Source: Amoebidium appalachense
Lineage: Eukaryota > Ichthyosporea
Direction of reading: 5' to 3'
Assembly: GCA_963693365.1 (NCBI GenBank)
Contig: CAVNZM010000005.1
Span: 10,168,001-10,232,000, forward strand
Length of the DNA stretch: 64,000 nt
Both the position numbers and the translations under genes were made by a program. Below are positions 23,603 to 41,062 of the stretch, piece by piece; within the stretch, counting starts at the first letter, position 1, and each line of letters opens with the position of its first letter. The notes beneath the pieces were generated by a model. That model was not told the DNA's origin, made no database searches, and saw only the letters and a program-made list of their open reading frames with translations.

Positions 23603-25847
23603 ATGGCATCCACTAGCGCTGATACGCCAGCAGCAGCCGCCCCTCCGGCATCCGTAGACAAAGACCCCAGGCCCATTTTTCTCGAGAACATCCTTTTCAA
23701 CGTCGACAAAGGCCATGACGGTTCAACCAAAATCAAAGTGAGCGGTGACCTTTCAGTAAAAAACCTCGCCCCAGAGAAGTCAATCCACCTACATTACACG
23801 ATAAACGCATGGGAAGACAAGCTTTACGCAAAGGCAAACTGGCACGCCAACGTTACGGAAACAGGGCGGGAGCAATGGAAATTCTCCTTCCATCTACCCA
23901 CGGAGGATGGGCTGTATGAAAAGAAAAACGAAGCAAATCTCGAGTTTGTAGTGCAGTACGCACCCACTGGACACGGGGAGATTTACGACAACAACGGCGG
24001 CAGCAACTACTGTTACAACGTCAAGCGCCCGAACCCATGTAACAATCGCTGGGATAGCGTGAGGGTCGCCAGCTACACCTGGGAGCCTCTCGAGAAGAAG
24101 ATTATGGCTGTGCTTGCCGTTCCCAAGGGCAAGGAAGACGGACACATTTTCGTGCGCTACACGCTCGATTTCTGGAAATCAACACATGACATGGAGCTGG
24201 ATGATGCCTATCTCGGTGACAAAACCAAGTACCTGACGTTTAAGTTTCAGCTCAAGGACGCCAACATCTTTGAGTTTGTAGCGTGCAACAAGCTAGTGGG
24301 TGCACCTGACTACTGGGATAATAATGGAGGGAGGAACTACGGTGTGTTCCCGGGGCGTGTGCTTGTCCAGAAGCCGAAACCTAAGCCAGGTATGTGAGAG
24401 GCACACATCGTTTTTCCCTTCTGATTACAATCCACACACAAAAACACCTGCACACGTACATACACTCACGTACACAAACCAAACAGCACAAAAACCCTCC
24501 TTTCTTGCAACGCTTCTCTGATAGCTCGTGGCTTTTAACGGATGATTAGCACCACCACTTCCCGATGCTCCACAGGATGGGATTTCCGTCTCATATTGCC
24601 AGGAGCTCTCCTTCCCAAAGTGTTTGCGAGTTTTCAATCCGCTTGCTTTTACTCCCCCTTATACCCCCCCCCCCCCCCCTCCCCCCCCCCCCCCCCCCCA
24701 CACACACACACATACACACACACAGGCACCACCACCATCACCACCACAACCGCCAACACCACCACATATATACACACTCCTTCAAATACAACGACTGCTG
24801 TCATCTCTTGTGGTTTCTTTAAATAAACCCAACTTGCCTTTTCTTTAATGCATTTATCTTTGAACACTTGCGTGTTGTGTTGTTATGTTCTTTACTAGTT
24901 CGGTTACTTCTTGTAGGTGCTCTCTGCTGTACCTCGTTTTGGCCTGTGACTTGTCAAAGTAACAAGAGGTTGTGCTGAAAGTCGGTGTGGTTGAAAGGTC
25001 TACCATCGGGGAAATTTCATGTAGTCCAAAAGGGGGTTTTTCCGTTTCCCCCTCCCATGCCACGATGATCGGAAGACCCATTGCGCCCCACCTTCCCTTA
25101 TCCCTGTCACAATGGAATCCACCTACATTCTCCTGACAGATCACTGTTGCCTTTCTCAACCTAGCAGGGTTATCTCCCTCTCTCTCCCCCCCCTCTCTCT
25201 CTCTCTGCCTCTCACTCACTTTCTCACACACACACTCTCTCGTTCTCTCTCCCCCACGTCCCTCTTTCCCTCCTTGTCCCTCCCTCCCTCTCTCTCCATC
25301 CCCGTCCCCCCCCCCCCTCTCTCCCTTCCCCTTCCCTCCCTCCCTGCCCCCCTCCCCCCCCCCCCCCCCCTCTCGTGTGTTTGTGTCTCCCTCTCTCTCT
25401 CTCTTCGCTCCTGCCTTACTACCGTTTTCTTCCCTACCATCCTTTTTTTAACACTTTTTTCCCTCCCCTCATCCCCCCCCCCCCCCCTCCCCCCAACACA
25501 CACACACACCTCACTTTTTCCTACTGTATGTTGTGCATATACGTAGTAAATACCAAGCTTATAATGTGTACCACATCTTCTCTTCCCCTCCTTCCCCCTC
25601 CCCCCCCCTTCTCCCTCTCCCTCCCTCCCAGTTGCTGCCCCCACCACATACATGCCCCTCGTTCCACACACACACACACAAAAACGGGGGGGGGGGGGAG
25701 GGGGGGGAGTGGGGGGCGGGGGGGGGGGGGTTTCCAAACCCCAAAGTTTCTATCCCAGGCGCTGACCCTCCCGCGTGTGCAGTTGTCAAGGAGGAGAAGA
25801 AGGATGCAGGCGAGACATCCAAGGACAAGAAGGCCGCTGAAAAATGA
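23603..25847 (+). CDS. Tandem CBM21 glucan-binding protein, two exons
   Basis: Exons 23603-24389 and 25759-25847 (876 nt, 291 aa) join in phase 1 (CCAG|gtatgt ... CCCAG|GC). Residues about 25-140 form one CBM21 module ending IYDNNGGSNY. Residues about 155-250 form a second ending DYWDNNGGRNYGVF; each has the family's GxLxVKNLxxEK-like or VRYTLDFW core. CBM21 binds starch or glycogen. There is no catalytic domain, PP1-docking motif or signal peptide, so it is probably a cytosolic glycogen-binding or scaffold protein. The tail after KPKPKPG is a charged Lys/Glu-rich end (KEEKKDAGETSKDKKAAEK). The stop codon overlaps a TGATTGG motif. Confidence 0.9.
24854..25160 (-). CDS. Antisense coding-looking ORF within the CBM21 gene intron (unrecognised)
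   Basis: On -, after an acceptor-like GATCTGTCAG at about 25132, an open frame of about 92 codons ends in TAA at 24854. It begins ENVGGFHCDRDKGRWGAMGL and ends with an amphipathic stretch (REHLQEVTELVKNITTQ). Composition is protein-like and not repeat-derived. I do not recognise a family. It could be an exon of a nested gene, a transposon fragment or chance. Confidence 0.3.
25521..25575 (+). repeat. Intronic C-tract-linked repeat, copy 5 (diverged 3' part)
   Basis: Contains TGTTGTGCATATACGTAGTA and GTGTACCACATCTTC, close to the minus-strand copy at 63073. Lies in the CBM21 gene intron, sense. Confidence 0.4.
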
Positions 25848-26003
25848 TTGGCTCCACGTCACGTAAGGTGTGCATTGGCCCCCTCTTTCCCCCCCCTCCT
25901 CCCCCCTCCCCTTCCCCCTCCCCCTCCGACCCCCCCCACCCCCCCCCCCCCAACCTCCCCTGGTTTACCCTCTCCCCCCTCACACACCCCTCCCACCCCC
26001 TCC

Positions 26004-26081
26004 TATGTGTTTTGCACTATGCATTATGCTGTCCGTCATGAATGTGTCCTTCGTTCTCTATGAAGCATTCTATTACTTCTT
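26004..26081 (+). repeat. C-tract-linked repeat, copy 6
   Basis: TTTTGCACTATGCATTATGC, then TGTCCGTCATGAATGTGTCC and TTCGTTCTCTATGAAGCATT, ending at a C-tract. Confidence 0.8.
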
Positions 26082-26223
26082 CCCCCCTCCCCCCCTCCCC
26101 CCCTCCCCCCCTACAACAAACAAACACACATGCCCTGCGCCACCCAATCCCGGTTGCATGTCTTATGTTTGCGCTCTGTAACCCACTCTCTCAACCCCCC
26201 CCCCCCCCCCCCCCCTGCTTACT

Positions 26224-26311
26224 AGGCATACTCTTTATGTATGGTTTGCACTCCGCACTGTGTTGTCCGTCTTTAATGTCTACTTCTCACTCTATGGCTC
26301 ATTCAACCATT
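26224..26311 (+). repeat. C-tract-linked repeat, copy 7
   Basis: GGCATACTCTTTATGTATGG, then TTTGCACTCCGCACTGTGTT and CACTCTATGGCTCATTC, then a C-tract. Confidence 0.8.
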
Positions 26312-26672
26312 CCCCCCCCTCCCCCCCCCCCCCCCCCCCCTCCTCGCCCCCCTCCCTTTCAGTGTGGCTATATGCTGATGTCACACCCCCTGTGTGCTTG
26401 TATTTGTGCTATGCTATGCCCTTCACTGCGATCCCTTTTTTTGCATCTTTGCCCGTCATGGTTTGCAAAACAATCTACTCTGCTTTCGGCTCTCTGTCTC
26501 TCGCCACTTCCTCCCCCCCTTCCCCCCACTCCCCCTCCTCCCGCACCGACGCCTTCTAATCACGAACACATGTGCACACGCACAAACACATTTGCGTGCA
26601 CGCGCGTGCGTGTACACACACACACACACACACGCACGCACACCTTTCACTACCTCCCCCTTCCCCCCCCTC

Positions 26673-26757
26673 TTGCATACTCTTTATGTGTGCTTGACAA
26701 GCTCTTCATTGTGTTGCCCGTCATGAATGTGTTTGTCGTGCCCTGTAGCACATTCTG
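26673..26757 (+). repeat. C-tract-linked repeat, copy 8
   Basis: TTGCATACTCTTTATGTGTG, then CTTCATTGTGTTGCCCGTCA and GCCCTGTAGCACATTCTGCC. Together with copies 6 and 7 it forms a local array with spacings of about 220 and 450 bp. Confidence 0.8.
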
Positions 26758-27080
26758 CCCCCCTCCCAACCCCCAACACACACACACAGACACCCTACGC
26801 CTGACGATGAGTGAGTTCTGTCCACGAACCTGTTCCCTTTGCTCTTTGGCTACCCACTCATATATCCAGCCCCAAACTCCCCATCCCCAGCCCCACCCCA
26901 CACCTCAACCTCCCCCCCCCCCCCCCCCCCCTCCCCGCCCCCGGCTCGATCTCCCTGGCAAATGACCCTCCCCCTTCAACACACACCCCTACGCCCCCTT
27001 CCTCCCCTCCCCCCCCCTGCCGGTCCAATGCCCTGAAGTGGGCTTTAACACACGGGATGGAGTGGGGGGAGGGGGAGGGG

Positions 27081-27116
<36 letters not shown>

Positions 27117-27145
27117 CTTAGGGTTTGTCTGCTATTGTTTGTTAG

Positions 27146-27260
27146 CAAAAAAAACCCGAAGGGGGACACTTTAGAGATCGAGATTGGCAGAAGCAAATTT
27201 GGGTGCTCTCTGGTTTCTTGTCTTGCCTAACTTGCCTGTTTTCTTCTTCTTCACCCCCCC

Positions 27261-27293
<33 letters not shown>

Positions 27294-27460
27294 TTCTCCT
27301 TCACGCCTTAGCTCACCGTCCCTTCCTTCCATCACTGCAATTACCAGTTTCATGTCCCTTTTGCCTCCCCACTCAAAACCATTTCAGAACTATGTTGTTT
27401 CTCCCACATCGAAGCTCCCATTTCTCACTGTTAAATCTTGGTTTAACTACATCTACTACT

Positions 27461-27492
<32 letters not shown>

Positions 27493-27761
27493 TTTCCAGG
27501 GGGCCCCCCCGTCTATCCTTCCTGAACGTTTATACATAAGTACAGATCACTCCATACTGTAACAGTACAAACGAGTGATTCCTTCAACCTCTTTATATAT
27601 TGCCGCATGCTTTTTGTTGTTTTGCTTCTTCCTTCTTCCGCCTGAATTCCCTCCTCCGTCAAACACCCACACACTCACACACACGCCCTCTCCCCCCCCC
27701 CCCCCCCCCTCCCCCTCTCTCTCTCTCTCCCCCTCCCTCTCTCCCTCCCTCTCTCTCTCTC

Positions 27762-27799
<38 letters not shown>

Positions 27800-27985
27800 T
27801 CTCTCCCTCCCTCTCCACACACACACGCACATGTGCGCGCATTAAGTACAAGCAATTGGTGTTGCGTGTTGATTGCTGGCGGCTGCAGGGAGTTGTGTTC
27901 TGGGCTAATTTGGTGGGACTTGATGGTTCCGTGCTTGTGATGTTGGCAGCTTATTGTGTGCCTATGGTGTGAAAGTGTGTGTGTG

Positions 27986-28027
<42 letters not shown>

Positions 28028-28419
28028 GCACACGCGCACGTTTTTGTGTGTGTGTGTGTACATGTGTGGGTTTGGGGGGGGGGGGGGGGGGGAGCGCACG
28101 CGCACGTGTGTGTATATGTGTGGGTTTGGGGGGGGGGGGGAGGAAGGGGGGGGGGGGGGGGGGGGGGCGCACGCACACGTGTGTGTGTGTGTGTGTATAT
28201 GTGTGGGTTTGGGGGGGGGGGGGGGGGGGAGGGGGGGATTTTGGAACCACTGAGAAAAGTATTGAATTGTTCATATTCTTGTTGTGGAATGGTAGCGAGT
28301 CATTAACAGCGCACTCCTTTTTTCAGGGGTGTGTGTTCTTTCCAACAACGGCAACAACAGCCGGTTGGCGACACTGTGATGGCAGAGAAAGTGAAATTTT
28401 GCCAGTTTCAGGTGCATAA
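27146..28419 (+). CDS. Weakly supported exons of an unrecognised plus-strand gene
   Basis: Three islands between low-complexity tracts have splice-like borders and protein-like translations. 27146-27212 follows TTTGTTAG and encodes KNPKGDTLEIEIGRSKFGCS. 27889-27966 runs from GGCTGCAG to ATG|gtgtga and is hydrophobic (GVVFWANLVGLDGSVLVMLA). 28327-28419 runs from TTTTTTCAG to a TAA stop. The last two join in phase 0. The surrounding C/CA-rich sequence and three sense repeat copies (26004-26757) suggest transcribed introns. No family recognised and the start is not found. They could also be 3' sequence of the CBM21 gene or chance. Confidence 0.3.
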
Positions 28420-29667
28420 TAATATCTGGGGTATTGGGGGAATCAATGTGACGTATCAAAGCGGCTATTAAGGTTAGTGTGGCGTTAATTAAGGGGTGTG
28501 TGCATGCGCCGAAACTTTAGGGGCTCGTAACTTGAAATGTTAGTAAATGGGGGCTCATGATTTGTAATGGTAATCTACTACTAAGCAGGCCTGGAAAATA
28601 CGTGTTTCTAGAAGTTAATATACGGTTAATTCTCAAAAAGTGCAGTAAAGGCTGGGAATTACTTCCACCGGTGCACGCGCATGCAGGGAAAACAGCCTTC
28701 ACGTCGTTTTTTGTCTCAAAAACACTCGGAATTGTCAAAATCGTAAAATGTGATCTCAGGCATCATTGTCGGTCATATCACGTACATGCCCTATGCTCAA
28801 GTCGCCACCGTCATTTCCAAAATAACAGAAAGTATATCCAAAGTAATATTACATTGATGGTGTGAAGTTCAGCCTGATTTCTATGAGGTCCTAGTTCTAT
28901 TTACGAATTTACAGGGATAACTGCTAAACAAGAACTCACTGAGACGATTAACAGTTATGGTTGGTGGGTTGGTTATTAGTGTGGCTTAAAAGTGAGTAGA
29001 GAACCTAGATTTCAGACATAAGAGACTTATCAGTGAGGAGAAATAAAAATTGCCGGGAGAGACAGATGCATTGATTGGTCAAGAGGGCATCATCGGAACG
29101 CCGCTCTCTTAGATTCGGGCAGGTTGGGACCTACCTACATCATCTATTTTGTTAGCTGATTGCGGCCGGCCAACAGCTCAGTCCTTTCCTCTCCCCATAC
29201 CCCTCCTCCATCTCCTTAGACCCAACATTTCGGTCACGTGACCGTACCTTTTCTGACCGAGATTGGGAAAGACATTGTAGTGCAAGAATCATAAGAGGCA
29301 CAGTTTTCAAACTTTTTCACTAAAGCTAAGCTAAACCCATTTTTGAATCTGCATTTTTCCTGCAGTTTTTAGCTATGCCTATAAGTTTAAAGCGAACAAT
29401 ACTCAAGTCTTTACTTTATGAGTTCATGGCCGCGTCGTTAGTCAAACCCCTGATAAATTTGTTTACACCACCTTTCCTACCATTAGTCAAGATCCGGTGT
29501 TTTAATTTGTCAACCGTGACGTCACCGAGATTGTGGGCAACAAACAAAAAGCTTCAGCGGCGCCGGCTGCTGCTGAACTGCCGCGGCAGCCCAGCCCAGC
29601 TTTCATATGGCACAAGTAAGGGTATCTGATGTAAGGAGATTTACTGTGAATGTGTTGGGCGTGTTTT

Positions 29668-29711
<44 letters not shown>

Positions 29712-29979
29712 GGAAGGGGAGGAGCCTCAGGGGGTTGGGGTTGGGGTTGGAGTGGGGTTGGGGACATGTGTGTGCGTGTGTGTGTGTGTGTGGGGGGGGG
29801 GGGGGGGCAACCTCCAACCGTTTGCACACCTCGGAGTCCTTCCCCTCACCTCACCCCCCCCCCCCCTCCCCTTCCTCAAAACACCACCACCACCACCACC
29901 ACCACCACCATCACCGGGTCCCCACTGGCCCCTAGATGTACGTACACGTTCGAAGTGGCCACATACACAAAAAATCGCC

Positions 29980-30275
29980 CCCGTCACCATGACATGGCCG
30001 CTCTATGTGTCGACACTGTGTGTGCTGCAGGCTGTGACTATGTTTGTGTGTTGACACCGTGTGTGTGTGTGTGTGTGTGCTGATGTGTGCGTGCCCGTCT
30101 CAGACACTCAATGGCGTGTGCGTGTGTGTGTGTGTAAGTCTTGAATCCCGTCACAATGACATGGCCGCTTTATGTGTTGACGCTGTGTGTGTCTCAGGCA
30201 CGTGACTATGTGTGTGTGTTGACGTACCGTGTGTGTGTGTGTGTGTGTGTGCCGGTCTCAGACACTGGGTGTGTG
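29980..30275 (+). repeat. ~167-bp tandem duplication containing GT tracts
   Basis: CCCGTCACCATGACATGGCC at 29980 recurs as CCCGTCACAATGACATGGCC at 30147. The copies continue in parallel through GACTATG, GTTGAC, a (GT)n tract and GTCTCAGACACT. Confidence 0.8.
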
Positions 30276-30298
30276 TGCTTGTGCGTGTGCGTCTCAGA

Positions 30299-30359
<61 letters not shown>

Positions 30360-30574
30360 CGTGCGTGCGTGTGTGTGTGTGTGTTCAAGTCTTGGATCAT
30401 GACCTATTAATGATATTAATAATTGTAACTAAGCTTTTTGTCCGCAACTTAAGCCAATAGTCCTCGGAATAAACACCGGTCTATCTATTCTTCTTCTTGA
30501 ATAGACACCCCTCTTCCTGAGACATGGAACCGATATCCCGTGAGCCACCCACCACCCTCCCTCCTCCCCTCCCC

Positions 30575-30575
<1 letters not shown>

Positions 30576-30645
<70 letters not shown>
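30576..30645 (+). repeat. C homopolymer, ~70 nt
   Basis: Longest uninterrupted homopolymer noticed in the window, intergenic. Confidence 0.9.
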
Positions 30646-30648
<3 letters not shown>

Positions 30649-31528
30649 CCCCCCCTCCACCCAAAACCTCCACGCACCCCCTCCCCCCCACCTCAGTACC
30701 TCAGTAGAGACAATCTAGTCATGATTTCCTTGATTGTCAGCTAGGGGGGGGGGGGGGGGGGTACCAAAAGTATACGTATATAGTAAGCTTGTAACAGATT
30801 CTTCATTGAGTGCTCTTATATCATTGTGTTATTAATTTTTGTTTTTTCTAAGAGACATCGTCCTAATACTCAGTAGCAGGGCTGGAAATTGCATTTTAGA
30901 ATCACTGTATTTCAACATCTGGCGTGCGGCCCCCTATTTTTTCTGGAGATATTTGTCTCTTTACTTCCATTTATCTATCCTATATATGTATACCTATCCG
31001 GCGCCCGGATGGCCTTCCGCCCCCCGTATCCCCGTTTGACCATAAATAAGACTTTTGTGTCATATATTCCAACAGATTTACTACTTTCCGTCAATCGAGA
31101 ATAAATCAGAGATTTTCTCTTTTGATTGGATAATTCTTGCACCAGTCGGAAAAGCAGATCTCCTCCCCCCCCCCCCCCCCCCCCCCCTGGTAACCAGTAG
31201 GCACCCATTACCTACCGTCCCCAACCCATTAAAAAAAAAAAAAAAAAATGAACATCATATTTAATTATTATACACTCCTCTCTTTTCCGAGCGCCTTACC
31301 TCGCAAGGCCACCTCCTTCTGAGTTGGCTACTCACTCGAGCCGCTCGAATCGCTAGGCCTTTTCCCCTCATTTCCTGTCCCCCTTCCCCGCCTCCCCCTC
31401 CCCCCCCCCCCCCCCCCCCCCCCCGGCACCGCCTTCTAGGCCTACTTCCACGTGCACGAGGCGACCACCTTATCTCGCAAGCCCACCCCTGTACCAACCT
31501 GGCTACACACTCGAGCTGCTCCCCCTCA

Positions 31529-31529
<1 letters not shown>

Positions 31530-31622
<93 letters not shown>
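31530..31622 (+). repeat. (CA)n microsatellite
   Basis: Pure CA repeat of about 92 bp between C-rich sequence and an AT-rich stretch. Confidence 0.95.
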
Positions 31623-31626
<4 letters not shown>

Positions 31627-32630
31627 CGTGGCCCACCCACGCACATACACACACACTATATTTTCGAATTAAAATATTTTTTTTTCGTTTGCACATGTTG
31701 TATGCATGAATGCGTGCCTGTACATATTATATGCATGAAGGCTTTATTAAATAACGCTAACTTACTTTTAGCACGTTCTTTAGTAGCATCTTAGCTACTT
31801 GTGCTTTAGCCGCTAGCTAGAGCATCATATCCAATTTTTCTTTCATATATAGCTAGCCCTAGCATAGGTCTCTAATTTGGCTTCAATAGGCTTGCTTAAA
31901 TTATAGCACATAGCCTTTAAGCTATCGCTAGACCTCATAATATCTGCCACATGTCTGTATTCCAGTATGCCTGTACATAACTGCCACTTTCGGTGCTGCC
32001 TTATACCCTGGGTGCTGGTCACTCTGTTAGCCGCCCTTTTTTTCCTCCTGGTTTGAGCTCGGGACGAGCTCAACTCCCCCGGGGGGAATGCCCGAGCGAG
32101 ATCACGTGACCTCGCCCGCACTGGGGCAGGCGCACCCGGCTCACGGCAGCCAGATTGGCCATCGCTCACAAGCACAGGCCCAATACATGTCTCTCGGCAG
32201 CTCTGTGTGAGTCCCGTCACCGTCCCTCACACACTAAGTGCCTCGTTCCCCTTTTTCCCTCTTGTTCCTTAGTCCCATGTACCACTAGCTTAGGCATGTG
32301 CCTACGACGACGCGCTTCTCCTCCTCGGCATGGCATCGATACCTAAAAGGGCTAACTTGAAAAGGGCCACCACTTTCCAAGTATCGTGTGACGTATTAAA
32401 GCCTTGGCAGGGGCAAGCCATATTATTACTACATCGTAGCCTACACAGTGTATCAATTTATCAGTTTCCGCGGAAGTAGTCGGCGTCGGCGTTTGTATTA
32501 CAGTTCAATGAATTCAACGTTAACGCCCTCGCAAATTTGTATTAATTATTAGTTGTGTCGAAACAGGCAGGCCAACACGCGTAAAGCTCATCTCTTTGAA
32601 GTATACTTCCAACGGGAAGCAACCTGAAAA

Positions 32631-37975
<5,345 letters not shown>

Positions 37976-38023
37976 CTTACCCCCCCCCCCCTCCCCCCCC
38001 AAACACACACACACAGACACACA

Positions 38024-38109
<86 letters not shown>

Positions 38110-38414
38110 CACACGCACACACACACACACACACATACACACACAGACACATGCACACGCACGCACACACACACACACACACGCGCGCGCGCGGTGTGCT
38201 TCCACCTAATAGATGCTACACACACACACGGGCCCATACACGTACACTCTCACATTGAGTATGCAACCGCATATTGTATCGAGTACTTGAGCATCCGTAG
38301 TATAAACTGAGACCCATGTACACGCTCGTGCATGCATGCACACACATATGTGGCATGCTTAGACTTGCACGCGCATGCGCGCGCACACACACACACACAC
38401 GGGCGTGCGCGCGG

Positions 38415-38499
<85 letters not shown>

Positions 38500-40543
38500 G
38501 CCAAAGTAAACAGTTGGCTCAAGTATGCACCCATGGTCACACTTGAAGTGCACTACACCAAACCAACACAAACACAACAGTCATCCTCGCACACACATAC
38601 ATACACTTACACAAGCACCTTCCCGCATACACCGTCAAGCCCATTCACACAAACAAACACGATGCATGTTGGGTACCACTACTTGCAAAATTCCCGGATA
38701 TACAATACAAATAAATACAAATGGCACTAGCTAGAAGCACGACGTGATAGCAACACCCAAGTTCAAGTTAGCAATCACTCTTGATAATAATCAGAAATTT
38801 GATACAAGAGCTTACCGTAGTTCTGGCTGTCTAACAGCGTTATTATACGTATGATGATGCAGATTTTTGTGCAGTTGCTCTGTTTATTTACATAAAAGTG
38901 TAATACTTTGAGATGTCGTATGAAGAGTTTAGACTTTTAGACCATGGAAAATGTGAATACGGTGCAAATATCACTAAGAGGTTTACTTTACACCTTAGTT
39001 TATTAAGTTTCCTGCCGGACGGGTTACTGCTTGTTGTAACAGTTGTAGTAGCAGTGCACACGAGAGTCAGGCGAGCGCTAAGGTGCACATAGAATGTGCA
39101 TGGCATGATGAAATGGAGCGAAAAGTGTTACGAAGCTTTGCTGTGAGGAGGGGATTCTGTTATATCCTGGACCACAGCTTTGTCTGTTTCTTGCCGAGTG
39201 TTGGTTCCTGTCCCCCCTCCCCCCCCCCCCCCCCCCCCCCACCTCCTCCCCCCCGGGAGAAAGGGGCACACATCGCTGCCACCACCACCAGCTAGACTTG
39301 CAAGTCCCCCCCCCCCCCCCCCCCCCCCCCCCAACACCGCTCTCCCCACCTCCCCCCCCCCCCCCCCCCCCCCAACACCGCTCTCCCCGCTCCCCCCCCC
39401 CCCCCCCCCCCCCTCCCCCCCTTCGCGGCCCCTTCCCCCCTCTCCCCCGCCCAACGTAACCCACCAGCCTCGGAGTCCGTCCTGGGCGGACCTATGTATG
39501 CTTAGTAATTACTAATGTAATGGTCGTTTCCCGATTCCACTATCGTCAGCCTTTTAGTAATGGTCTGGGGCCTGCTTGTGCACATATGCATGTGTCTGTC
39601 TCGTCCGTCAGCCACAATTGGTATTTTCATATCGGAGTTTCAAGTATTATTATAATTAGAGCCGAGATCTCTCAATTTTCGACAAGGGTTTCTCTATTTG
39701 TACTCATTCATAACCTCTAAACCACAACTTCCCCTCAATATGACGCCCCAGCTGCCGCATGATGCGGCCATGGCAAACACACTCGTGATTATGATCCAAT
39801 CATAACTGTTTTCTTGAATCGATTCACCTATTAAATTACACACCCTGGGGGGCCGGCCCGACTGGGTGGACACGCTGTCAGCGGCAATGAGTCACTGGAC
39901 TGTCCTGTGGACACTGAAGCTCAAAAGCAGCTCTACCCTGAGGTATCCATTGCGTAGTCTGTAAAAACGTTATGAAACGTGCTTATTAGCTCTGCTATTT
40001 ATCGTATATTGACATGCCAGCAACAAGGCTGATTCCAATTGGAAGCGTCAGTGCTGTGCCACGGTCACGCTAAGTGACAACTCGGGTTTTGATTGGTTGT
40101 TTTTGATTGGTAAATGACCCATGCATTCGCCGACTGTTATGCGTCATAATTGGCTGAATAAAACCTATTGGATCTATTCGTGCTGGTGCTATCACTAATA
40201 GTATGCGCAGAGGGGGAGGGGGCGGCTAACTGCGGCCACAGCCGTGAAAGCTTTATACAATCGGAAGAGAAAGGAAACAAGCAAGAACTACGCGAGTGAC
40301 CAGTTTCATCCGGGTTTGGATGTGCGGGGCTGTGGGTGCTTAGGAGTACATCAACTAATATTAGGAGACCGGACGTGTGTGTAGTTCTGTGTGTTGTGCA
40401 AAACTCTGACGCGCTCCTGACATTCAAATATTAGTAACAAGCAATTCAGTTTCAGTTACTTTCTTAGACATTAATTAAAACAGCGAAAACAACCACTGTC
40501 CATACACCATTCCTCCACTTTTCGTGCAACGGGCAGGGTCAAA
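37976..40543. other. Intergenic region upstream of the secreted-protein gene
   Basis: Holds (CA)n tracts (38005-38190 interrupted, 38417-38494), C-runs (39207-39420) and CCAATCA/TGATTGG motifs at 39796, 40090 and 40104, the last two within 460 bp of the next start codon. No gene recognised. Confidence 0.55.
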
Positions 40544-41062
40544 ATGGCTCTTCCTCGCCCAAATCTCATTTGCATCGTCGTTTTCGTTGTTTTCTTCTCG
40601 GTCGCCTGCTTAGGACAGCAACCATGCTCTCTTCTCGAGGACACAGGATTTGTCGAATTCTACGTCGGAGAGCCGCGCCCAGACGGATACGTTCTCTACA
40701 ATTTCACATGGAGCATCCCACCTGTTTTGGCGGGTGGTAACATCCCATACAACCTCACCTACTGCGTTAAATCTTTCCCCAAAACGGGTACCCGCGCTCC
40801 TCAGTGTGAAATGGAAGCTCAGTCTGACCGCGTTTCACTGAACGTGTTCATGACTGCCGTGGACAATGACTGTCGCCGCCATTTCTTTTTGGAATACTCT
40901 ACGGCGCAGTGTCCTCCTACTCCGGTCGAGCAAATTGAACAGAAAACGAGGCTGATGGGGTGTATTGGCAGGAAGTGCCCTAGTATTTGCTTCATGGAGG
41001 GGTCGACGAGGGTCATTCTGCGTGACATAAATGATAGACCTGCGACGACCCCTGCGGTGTGA
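40544..41062 (+). CDS. Secreted cysteine-rich protein, single exon, unrecognised
   Basis: 172 aa complete ORF in clean, repeat-free sequence. Residues 1-24 form a signal peptide (Pro/Arg n-region, hydrophobic IVVFVVFFSVACLG core). The mature part has eight cysteines, an even number suited to disulfides, two N-glycosylation sequons (NFT, NLT) and a cluster CIGRKCPSIC near the end. It finishes with a polar tail (NDRPATTPAV) and has no membrane anchor. The region around YVLYNFTWSIPP could be an extracellular beta-sandwich, but I cannot name a family. Function unknown; extracellular or surface-associated location inferred. Confidence 0.75.
   Translation: MALPRPNLICIVVFVVFFSVACLGQQPCSLLEDTGFVEFYVGEPRPDGYVLYNFTWSIPPVLAGGNIPYNLTYCVKSFPKTGTRAPQCEMEAQSDRVSLNVFMTAVDNDCRRHFFLEYSTAQCPPTPVEQIEQKTRLMGCIGRKCPSICFMEGSTRVILRDINDRPATTPAV

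Larger units (their letters stand above)
28420..32630. other. Intergenic region, 4.2 kb
   Basis: No gene recognised. 28420-29640 is ordinary-complexity sequence. It then holds a T-run/G-run (29665-29710), CAC triplets (29883-29911), a 167-bp tandem duplication with GT tracts (29980-30400), the window's longest C-run (30576-30645) and a (CA)n tract (31530-31622). A minus ORF at 31843-32220 followed by AATAAA on - has no recognisable domain. Confidence 0.55.

Noticed and set aside
30144-30400. CRISPR-like or other array in the GT-rich duplicated region
   Set aside because: Only two diverged units, eukaryotic context, spacers are microsatellite.
31843-32220. Minus ORF of 125 codons followed by AATAAA on -
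   Set aside because: Arg/Ser-rich with no recognisable motif or splice context; possible transposon debris but unsupported.
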